Below are positions 1 to 5,477 of a stretch of DNA of 9,222 bases, piece after piece. Position 1 is the stretch's first letter; each line of letters opens with the position of its first letter. The stretch comes from Actinomycetes bacterium (GTDB taxonomy: Bacteria; Actinomycetota; Actinomycetes; Propionibacteriales; Nocardioidaceae). A program made the translations under genes and the position numbers. The stretch lies in assembly GCA_023460975.1 (NCBI GenBank), contig JAEWOG010000046.1:1-9222 (forward strand), written 5' to 3'. The notes beneath the pieces are model-generated. The model did no database searches, was not told the DNA's origin, and saw nothing but the letters and a program-made list of their open reading frames with translations.

Positions 1-102
1 GCCCCGCGTCATACAAACCCGCACCAATACGTACGCATCCGCATGACAAAGGAGCCCAACCGACCCCTTCGTATGACGCAGACCGCCCCACCGGCCCCGA
101 CG
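1..102. other. Intergenic edge, no gene seen
   Basis: This stretch lies downstream of the minus-strand propeller gene. I see no credible coding region. It holds a separated inverted repeat, GCGTCATAC at 6-14 and GTATGACGC at 71-79, which extends to 11 of 12 matching positions if one mismatch is allowed. There is no T-run, so a simple intrinsic terminator is not evident. The AAAGGAG at 48-54 looks like a ribosome binding site, but no suitably spaced plus-strand start with a coding frame follows it. Confidence 0.4.
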
Positions 103-1707
103 TCAGTCCGAGGCGCGATCCCGTACGCGCACCATCCCAGCCAGCGTGGCGATCCACAGTGCCCCGTCGGGCGCGATGGTGGTGGCGGCGTAGTGGTTGT
201 TGGCCAGGATTCCCGTGCCCGTGCGGACGCTCCACACGTGCTTGCCCGTACGAGCGTCGATTGCGGTGACGTACCACGTGGAGACGCCGAGCTTGGAGGG
301 GCGCTTGGTGTACGCGTACACCAAGCCCGTCGCCCACGAGCCCTTCGGCACAGACGAGGGGGCAGAGACGGTGTCGTTGGTCCACGCCAACGAGCACTCG
401 TCACCGTCCAGGTCCACCCGCGCGAAGCCGCCACGAGGCGCGCGCCCCAGGATCGTCTTGATCGGGGAGCCGTAGCCGATGTTGTTCTCCACGATCACTC
501 CGGTGCCCATCGAGACCAGGGAGTTCTCCGTGGCGCTCTCGTCGTCGAAGAAGACGGGCTGACGGCAGATCTCCTCGCCACTCTCGCGGCGGTAGAAGAC
601 CACGTTCATCCGCGGGTCCGCGTTGTCGGTGATCGCGATGACGCCGTCGTCCATCAGGGTGGGCGTGGTGCCGCTGCCCTGGCTGAGCTGCCCGTCCTTC
701 ACCTTGCTGCCGCGGTCGTACTCGCTGCGCCAGGCGATCGTCGGCGCGTCATCGGCGCCTGCCTCGAGTCGGTAGAAGGCGGTGTCGGTGACGACGTACA
801 CGCCTCCGGTCTCGTCGACGGCGAACGAGTTGGCGATGACCTCGTCGAGGTCGAGCACCTGCACCTCCCCGCTGCCGGGGACGAGCGCGCCGACCAGACC
901 ACCCTGGGTGATCCACCAGATGCGGCCCTCCCAGTCCGGCATCAGCGCGATCAGGCAGTCGCCCTCAGGCACCTGCGGCGTGAGGTCCCACGTCTCATCG
1001 ACGCTCAACTCGGGGTCACCCTCGCCGTCCGCGGTCGCCACGGCCATGATGCGGCGATCGGTCGTGGCGAGGACTGCGCGGTCCTCGGAGTCCAAATACA
1101 TGTAGGCGCCACCACACAGGTCCTCCCACGGCGGCTTCTCGCTGTCGCCGCGATCAGGCAGATCCTTGCTCGCCACCTTCTTCATCGATTCGGGGTCGAT
1201 GACGTGTAGCGAGGGGCCCTTGATGTCGCCGCACAGGGCGATCAGACGGTCCTTCGAGTCGAAGGCGAGGGTGGCGCACTCCTCGATCCCGTACCAAGCC
1301 GTGTCGACCTCGGGCGACTCGCCCAGCGGGCCGGCCCACGTGTACGAGTCGGTGGCCCACGGGTCGTTGTGCATCGTGTTGGCGCCATTGCGCGCCAGGA
1401 ACGGGTGGGCCGGGACTTCCTGCACCTGTACCTCGTTGGCGGTGGCGGGGCGGCCCACGTACGAGGGAGCCGCCAGCACGCCGGGCATGGTCGGGATCGG
1501 GAGGGTGCCGTCGGGGACGACGACCACCACCCCGGCGATCACGGCGACGACCGCGACCCCGATGCCCGTACCCCGCCACGTGAACCGGAGCTTGCCAGCC
1601 ACCCAGCGCCGCACCGGCGGCACGAACAGCAGGAGCCCCGCGGCCACGAGGACCCACGGCCCGAGGGCCCACAACAAGACGATGAGAACGAGCAGCACCC
1701 AGATCAC
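103..1707 (-). CDS. Membrane-anchored PQQ/beta-propeller-like protein, function unknown
   Basis: A 534-residue protein. Residues 1-30 are a strongly hydrophobic stretch, possibly a membrane hairpin. A basic loop (RRWVAGKLRFTWRG) follows, then another hydrophobic segment at about 48-65. The remaining 470 or so residues look extracellular: acidic, rich in short beta-strand patterns such as AFDSKDRLIALCG, VDETGGVYVVT, IDARTGKHVWSV and IAPDGALWIATLAG. Such repeats are typical of PQQ-like or SMP-30-like propellers, so a beta-propeller is inferred. Six cysteines (144, 159, 198, 251, 381, 438) all lie in this domain and could form disulphides. The start is a GTG with no Shine-Dalgarno. TAGTAT (minus strand, 1720-1715) lies 7 bases upstream, so a leaderless transcript is possible; with only 28 bases to the upstream stop, co-transcription is equally possible. 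The open frame continues upstream of 1707, but that part is arginine/serine-rich and overlaps the neighbouring gene, so I reject it. No catalytic motif is recognised. Confidence 0.8.
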   Translation of the reverse strand: MIWVLLVLIVLLWALGPWVLVAAGLLLFVPPVRRWVAGKLRFTWRGTGIGVAVVAVIAGVVVVVPDGTLPIPTMPGVLAAPSYVGRPATANEVQVQEVPAHPFLARNGANTMHNDPWATDSYTWAGPLGESPEVDTAWYGIEECATLAFDSKDRLIALCGDIKGPSLHVIDPESMKKVASKDLPDRGDSEKPPWEDLCGGAYMYLDSEDRAVLATTDRRIMAVATADGEGDPELSVDETWDLTPQVPEGDCLIALMPDWEGRIWWITQGGLVGALVPGSGEVQVLDLDEVIANSFAVDETGGVYVVTDTAFYRLEAGADDAPTIAWRSEYDRGSKVKDGQLSQGSGTTPTLMDDGVIAITDNADPRMNVVFYRRESGEEICRQPVFFDDESATENSLVSMGTGVIVENNIGYGSPIKTILGRAPRGGFARVDLDGDECSLAWTNDTVSAPSSVPKGSWATGLVYAYTKRPSKLGVSTWYVTAIDARTGKHVWSVRTGTGILANNHYAATTIAPDGALWIATLAGMVRVRDRASD

Positions 1708-1735
1708 GCCGCGGATACTACTGGTATGGACCGCC

Positions 1736-3118
1736 TCAGCGGGTGACCTTGCCCACCTTGATCGTGGTCGTGTACGTGGCCAACCCCGGCGAGGACACCG
1801 TGATCCGGACCTTGATCTTCTTGCCGCGCATGGTGCGGGTGACCTTGAACTTGTTCTTCGTGGCCTTCTTGATCGCCCGCTTGCCGACGAACCACTGCAC
1901 TGCGACCTTGGCGGTCGTGGGCGCGTACGAACCACGCGAGAGCCGCAGCGTCCGTCCCACCCTCGCCTTGCCGGCAACCTTCGTCGACGTCACGGCCACG
2001 ACCGAGGACGCCGCCGGGGTCGGGGTGGGGTTCGGGGTCGGGGTGACCGGCGTCGGGGTGACCGGCGGCGTCTCGACGGGCGGGGTCACCACGGGCGTGG
2101 GTTGGGTCCAGCCCGGATCCGGGCCGTCCAACTCGATGTCGATGCCGCTCAGATAGAGCCCCGGGTGCGCGACGGCTCGCCGGCCTGCTTCCAGATCGTC
2201 CACGTCGCCCCAGATGCCGTACGCGTTTGCCTCGAACGAGTGCGCCTCAACCACGTACGTCCCGGGGAACACCCGCACCGCGAAGGAGCCCGTCGGCCCG
2301 GTGTCGACGCCCACGTATGAATGTTCCGACACGGCGCCCGTCGCCGTCAGCGGATAGACCCTGACCGAGGCGTCGGCGACCCCCAAACCTCGCAGCGTGA
2401 CCTTCCCGGTCAGGGAGGGGCCATCGCCCAGCACGATGTCCACCCCGGAGCGGCCGGGCGAGGTCACCGTCACGTCCTGACCGTCCTCGATCGTCGCTGC
2501 GGCCGGGTAGGCCCTCGCCGCGAATCGGCTGTTCCACTCATCCTCGAAGAACAACCGGTAGGTCCCCGCGCCCACGTGGAGCGAATACGTCCCGTCGCGC
2601 CTCGTCGATGTCGAGTTGACCCAGTCGTACTCCTGGCGATCCGCGTTCCACTCGTACGCCGCGATCGACACATCGTCCGGGGTGCTCCCCTCGACGGTGA
2701 CCGTCCCTGTGATGGGCGCAGCAGCAGTCAGCATCGCGTTGGCAACAGGCTTGGGGGTCCAGTCGTTCACCACGATGTTCGAGGCAGTGGCCAGCGTTGC
2801 AGCGCCGAACCAGCACCCATCCTCGTAGCCCCAGCGCGAGAAGCAGACGCGGTAGGTGCCGTTCGTCAGCGATGGGAACCTGTACTTGCCGTCGAAATCA
2901 GAGGTCGTGAGCGCCGCCTCCGACCACACCCCACTGGTGCGCTTGTGGAGACGCACATCCACGCTGGCCACCGGCGTGCCCCCCAGGCCCGTGAGGGTCC
3001 CGGAGATCACCCCATTGGTGATGGCCGCCTGCGCTGGCACGACCACCGCTGGTGCCCCCGCAACCCCCAGCGCCACCACCAGCGCTGCAAGCGCCATCCG
3101 TCCCCACGTCGCCAACAT
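1736..3118 (-). CDS. Secreted protein with three carboxypeptidase-regulatory-like repeats and Ig-like C-terminus
   Basis: A 460-residue exported protein. Residues 1-31 are a signal peptide with a hydrophobic core (MALAALVVALGVAG) and a probable signal peptidase site after AQA. Three beta-sandwich repeats follow at about 37-130, 135-232 and 235-332. Each opens with an ISGTLTG, ITGTVTV or LTGKVTL strand and ends with a NGTYRVCF, AGTYRLFF or PGTYVVEA strand, the pattern of CarboxypepD_reg/SdrD-B-like domains. A Pro/Thr linker (338-369, PTP units) leads to a very basic domain (372-460) with the VGRTLRLS, VQWFVGKRAIKKAT and GKKIKVRITVSSPG pattern of actinobacterial Ig-like wall-associated modules. 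I chose ATG 3118: GGAGG sits 8 bases upstream, and a GTG at 3133 would put that site inside the gene. There is no LPXTG anchor or catalytic motif. A structural or adhesive surface role is inferred. The neighbouring membrane propeller gene begins 28 bases downstream. Confidence 0.85.
   Translation of the reverse strand: MLATWGRMALAALVVALGVAGAPAVVVPAQAAITNGVISGTLTGLGGTPVASVDVRLHKRTSGVWSEAALTTSDFDGKYRFPSLTNGTYRVCFSRWGYEDGCWFGAATLATASNIVVNDWTPKPVANAMLTAAAPITGTVTVEGSTPDDVSIAAYEWNADRQEYDWVNSTSTRRDGTYSLHVGAGTYRLFFEDEWNSRFAARAYPAAATIEDGQDVTVTSPGRSGVDIVLGDGPSLTGKVTLRGLGVADASVRVYPLTATGAVSEHSYVGVDTGPTGSFAVRVFPGTYVVEAHSFEANAYGIWGDVDDLEAGRRAVAHPGLYLSGIDIELDGPDPGWTQPTPVVTPPVETPPVTPTPVTPTPNPTPTPAASSVVAVTSTKVAGKARVGRTLRLSRGSYAPTTAKVAVQWFVGKRAIKKATKNKFKVTRTMRGKKIKVRITVSSPGLATYTTTIKVGKVTR
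2016..2043 (+). other. Five-tract G-quadruplex motif in linker coding region
   Basis: Five runs of four G (2016-2019, 2022-2025, 2027-2030, 2034-2037, 2040-2043) are separated by loops of 1 to 3 bases (TC, T, TTC, TC). This fits the canonical intramolecular G-quadruplex pattern. It lies on the plus strand, which is the template strand for the secreted protein gene, in DNA encoding the Pro/Thr linker. The motif may simply follow from CCC/ACC proline and threonine codons; any function is inference. Confidence 0.55.
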
Positions 3119-3214
3119 CCGACTTGCCTCCACAGACTCGCACCTCGACGGCTCATCCGCGGCCGCGAGTGCTTCCTACCCGAACCAGGCGAGTCTATGC
3201 ACGCCCGAGGCCGC
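3119..3214 (-). promoter_or_regulatory. Leader region of secreted protein gene, with long-range stem
   Basis: On the minus strand, AGACTCGC (3196-3189) can pair with GCGAGTCT (3141-3134). The second arm ends two bases before the GGAGG ribosome binding site of the gene starting at 3118. The loop contains CGCGGCCGCG, itself self-complementary. TAGACT at 3197-3192 fits a weak -10 hexamer, but no convincing -35 is visible, and the hexamer overlaps the stem arm. A structured leader is possible. The promoter call itself is weak. Confidence 0.3.
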
Positions 3215-3436
3215 CGGTTCAGCCTGCCGATTCCACCCCGTCGCTGGTTGAGCTTGTCGAAACCACGGCGGCAAGACCGCTGGTTGAGCTTGTCGAAACC
3301 CCCTGCGTCTCGACAGGCTCGACGGGCGGCAAGACCGCTGGTTGAGCTTGTCGAAACCCCCTTGCGTCTCGACAGGCTCGACGAACGACGCCCGCGTCTC
3401 GACAGGCTCGACGAACGACGAGGCTCGACGAACGAA
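3215..3436. repeat. Cluster of TGGTTGAGCTTGTCGAAACC-type repeats in both orientations
   Basis: Exact copies of TGGTTGAGCTTGTCGAAACC occur at 3245-3264, 3281-3300 and 3339-3358. A degenerate copy (14 of 20) lies at 3215-3234. Opposite-orientation relatives with the core GTCTCGACAGGCTCGACG occur at 3307-3324, 3366-3383 and 3396-3413; the last two extend into ACGAACGACG. A truncated copy (AGGCTCGACGAACGA) lies at 3421-3435. A larger unit is tandemly duplicated: 3266-3324 and 3325-3384 are nearly identical apart from one extra T. Pairs of opposite copies can form 17-position stems with 7- to 8-base loops, at 3283-3299/3307-3323 and 3341-3357/3366-3382. The cluster fills the gap after the ligase stop and could act as its terminator. 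I recall similar intergenic repeats in many high-GC actinobacteria. No transposase is nearby. Confidence 0.9.
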
Positions 3437-3448
3437 AGCGCCGAACGA

Positions 3449-5146
3449 TCAGCGGATGAACTGCGTCCGGCCGTGCTCCGCGAACAGGCCCTCGATGCGG
3501 GCGCGACCCTCGTCGTCGAGCTGGACGTACGACCCGTCCCGCAGGCGCTCGAACACCGGCTCGTCGCCACCCCACAGCATGCGGCGCAGCTTGGGCTTGT
3601 CGACCTTGCTCGTCGCGGTCACGGGCAGCGAGGCCGTCACCCGGATCAGTCGCGGCGCCCACTTCGTGCCAAGGTCCGGCTGCTCGGAGAGGAACGCCGC
3701 GAAGGCGTCGGGGTCGAAGTCAGCGTCGACGACCATCTGGACGGTCGCCATCACCTGGTCACCCGTCTGGGGGTCCGGCACCGGGTAGACGGCAGCCACT
3801 GCGACGCCGGGGAACCGGGCCACGATGCGCTCCACGGGCGCCGCGGCGAAGTTCTCCGAGTCCACGCGGATCCAGTCGGCCGTACGCCCGGCGAAGTAGA
3901 AGAACCCCTCGGCGTCGCGGTAGGCCAGGTCACCGGTGAAGAAGTGCCCGTCGCGCAGCTTCTCCGCGCTGGCCTCGGGGTTGTTGTAGTAGCCCTCGAA
4001 CTTCGACGCGGCATCGAGAGACACGATCTCGCCGATCGCCTCCTCCGCGTTGACCAGCAGCCCGTTGTCGTCGAAGACGGCCACAGCGCACTCGTTGCCG
4101 TCGGCGTCCCAGATGACCGGGTGGTGGCCGATCTGCGGCACCCCGAGCGAGCCATCGGGGGTCGTGTCGTTGTGGATGATGTAGCAGGCGCCCTCGGACT
4201 GGCCGTACGACTCATAGACCGGCGCGCCGAAGCGGCGCAGGAACTCGGCGCGGTCACGGGCCGAGGCCTCGGTGCCGAAGCCGAACTTGAGCTGGTTGTC
4301 CGACTCACCCTCGACCTCGGGTTGGGCGAGCACGTACGCCAGCGAGCGGCCCACGTAGTTGAAGAAGGTGGCCCCGAACTTCTGGATGTCGGCCAGGAAG
4401 CCGGAGGCGGAGAACTTGCGGCGCATCGCCAGCGCCGCGCCACCCTTGATGCAGGGGCCCCAGGCGCTCATCAGGGCGTTGCCGTGGAAGAGCGGCATCG
4501 CGTTGTACGCGACCTCGCCGTAGCCGAACATCATCGGGTTGACCTGGCTGACGAACGCCCACCGGCGAGTCGAGCAGATGACGGCCTTGGGTGCGCCGGT
4601 CGAGCCCGAGGTGAACAGGAGCACGAGGGTGTTCGACGGGTCCTGAGCCTTGGCCGTCGGCTCCAGCGGGGCATCGGCGTGACGCGCCAGCAGGTCGGCG
4701 TACTCGGGGCTGTCGACGCGCACGACGCGGGTGGCACCGTGGTCCAGCCCTTCGAGCAGCTCGGCGTACGCGGCGTCCACGACGATCGTGTCGACGTGCG
4801 TGGCCCGGATGTCGAGGGCCAGCTCGGCGCCACGGCGGGTCGGGTTGATGCCCACGATGGTCGCCCCGCTGAAGGCGGCGCCGGCGATCTGGAAGAGGTA
4901 CTCAGGGGTGTTCTCGAGCAGGACCCCCACGTGCCACGGTCGGTCGTCGGCCGGCTTCCACTCCTGCTGGATGGCGGAGCGTACGGCTGCGGCCCGCAGC
5001 ACCTCGCGCCACGACCAGCGCTCGTCCTCGAACATGAGGCCTGTGTTGTCGTCCTCGGCGCGGGTCATGAAGAGCCCCGCCATCGTGTCGAACTCGACCT
5101 GGGGCATGGTGAGGGAGGTCATGGGGTCAAAGGTGCCATTGGTCAC
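3449..5146 (-). CDS. FadD17-like acyl-CoA synthetase (AMP-dependent)
   Basis: An ANL-superfamily adenylating enzyme of up to 565 residues, expected to activate a fatty or steroid-side-chain acid with ATP and join it to CoA. Visible motifs: P-loop LLFTSGSTGAPKAV (176-189), YGQSEG (314-319), TGDLAYRD (404-411), GRTADWIRVDSEN (420-432) with its hinge Asp and Arg, and a C-terminal ATSKVDKPKLRR (511-522) whose K514 fits the catalytic lysine. The NPTRRGAELA, MRRKFSASGFLADI and EQPDLGTKWAP segments resemble what I remember of mycobacterial FadD17 rather than classical FadD. That family is linked to steroid side-chain and fatty-acid activation, so the substrate remains open. The start is uncertain: GTG 5146, ATG 5122 and ATG 5107 all lack a good Shine-Dalgarno. 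The gene follows a strong hairpin at 5196-5229, so it probably has its own promoter. Its stop lies 12 bases from the repeat cluster. Confidence 0.92.
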   Translation of the reverse strand: MTNGTFDPMTSLTMPQVEFDTMAGLFMTRAEDDNTGLMFEDERWSWREVLRAAAVRSAIQQEWKPADDRPWHVGVLLENTPEYLFQIAGAAFSGATIVGINPTRRGAELALDIRATHVDTIVVDAAYAELLEGLDHGATRVVRVDSPEYADLLARHADAPLEPTAKAQDPSNTLVLLFTSGSTGAPKAVICSTRRWAFVSQVNPMMFGYGEVAYNAMPLFHGNALMSAWGPCIKGGAALAMRRKFSASGFLADIQKFGATFFNYVGRSLAYVLAQPEVEGESDNQLKFGFGTEASARDRAEFLRRFGAPVYESYGQSEGACYIIHNDTTPDGSLGVPQIGHHPVIWDADGNECAVAVFDDNGLLVNAEEAIGEIVSLDAASKFEGYYNNPEASAEKLRDGHFFTGDLAYRDAEGFFYFAGRTADWIRVDSENFAAAPVERIVARFPGVAVAAVYPVPDPQTGDQVMATVQMVVDADFDPDAFAAFLSEQPDLGTKWAPRLIRVTASLPVTATSKVDKPKLRRMLWGGDEPVFERLRDGSYVQLDDEGRARIEGLFAEHGRTQFIR

Positions 5147-5195
5147 ACCCCGAGCGCGGCGGGCGCCCTACTCAACGGGACGTGCGCCACACGCA

Positions 5196-5229
5196 ACGCG
5201 GGCGGGCACCCCCCAGTGCCCGCCCGCGT
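5196..5229 (-). terminator. Perfect 14-bp stem-loop, probable terminator
   Basis: ACGCGGGCGGGCAC (5196-5209) and GTGCCCGCCCGCGT (5216-5229) are perfect reverse complements separated by a 6-base loop. Read on the minus strand, the stem starts 7 bases after the stop of the 39-codon ORF and ends 49 bases before the GTG of the ligase. No U-tract follows, but actinobacterial terminators often lack one. It most likely separates the desaturase-side transcript from the ligase gene. Confidence 0.75.
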
Positions 5230-5236
5230 CTTCGTG

Positions 5237-5356
5237 TCACTGCGACAACAGGTCGTCCAACGCTCGACGCGGACGGATGAGGTGGACCCCCTCCACCTCA
5301 CCGCGACCGGCGTGCGCGTGGACCAGCGGCTCTTCGACGCTTCCGATCCTGATCAT
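5237..5356 (-). CDS. Candidate 39-residue small protein
   Basis: ATG at 5356 is preceded by AAGGGGG with a 5-base spacer, a good ribosome binding site, and the frame runs 39 codons to TGA at 5239-5237. The peptide begins MIRIGSVEEPLVHAHAGRGE and ends RRALDDLLSQ. It has no membrane segment, no cysteine and no motif I recognise. Third codon positions are mostly G or C, like real genes here, but the sequence is too short for that to decide. It starts 121 bases after the desaturase stop on the same strand, and the strong hairpin at 5196-5229 follows 7 bases after its stop, which argues for a transcript ending here. The frame stays open upstream as far as 5485, but I see no better start. An internal perfect stem-loop (5278-5300) raises the alternative that the region is a structured RNA rather than a protein gene. 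Confidence 0.4.
   Translation of the reverse strand: MIRIGSVEEPLVHAHAGRGEVEGVHLIRPRRALDDLLSQ
5278..5300 (-). other. Perfect 9-bp stem-loop inside the small ORF
   Basis: TGAGGTGGA (5278-5286) and TCCACCTCA (5292-5300) are perfect reverse complements around the loop CCCCC. The element lies in the middle of the candidate 39-codon ORF. Together with the hairpin at 5196-5229 it gives two perfect stem-loops in about 105 bases, suggesting RNA structure, though chance is possible in such GC-rich sequence. Confidence 0.45.
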
Positions 5357-5448
5357 CGTTTCCCCCTTGTTCCCCGAGTGGCGCTCATCACTGTGGCAGA
5401 AGCCGTACGTGACGGAAAGGGATTTGTGGCCCAGATCACCCCACAAAA

Positions 5449-5462
5449 TGACCAACTGGTCA
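5449..5462. promoter_or_regulatory. Palindrome TGACCA-AC-TGGTCA, possible operator
   Basis: A perfect 6-2-6 palindrome lies between the desaturase stop and the small ORF, about 93 bases upstream of the small ORF start. The form suits a dimeric repressor such as a TetR-family protein, but no such gene is in the window. Its centre is exactly 30 bases from that of the palindrome at 5479-5492, with the same CAACTG core. Confidence 0.35.
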
Positions 5463-5477
5463 CTCCAGTCCCACGCG

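Noticed and set aside
43..1209. A 388-codon plus-strand open frame antisense to the propeller gene
   Set aside because: No start signal and Arg/Val/His-rich composition. The minus-strand protein has membrane segments and regular beta-strand patterns.
3119..3133. GTG at 3133 as the start of the secreted protein
   Set aside because: It would place the good GGAGG site inside the gene; ATG 3118 has ideal spacing to that site.
3245..3436. CRISPR array
   Set aside because: Spacing between copies is irregular, copies occur in both orientations, spacers are themselves repeated and no cas gene is present.
3219..3662. Short frames across the repeats encoding peptides such as LVELVET and VSTSSTS
   Set aside because: They are translations of the DNA repeat, a common source of false gene calls.
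5130..5148. TGTGACCAATGGCACC at the ligase start as a CRP-like site or a third copy of the TGACCA palindrome
   Set aside because: The right half does not match a CRP half-site, and alignment to the palindrome at 5449 needs a gap.
5423..5447. TTTGTGG / CCACAAA inverted repeat as a desaturase terminator
   Set aside because: The stem is only 7 bp with an 11-base loop and no T-run follows, so it is too weak to call.
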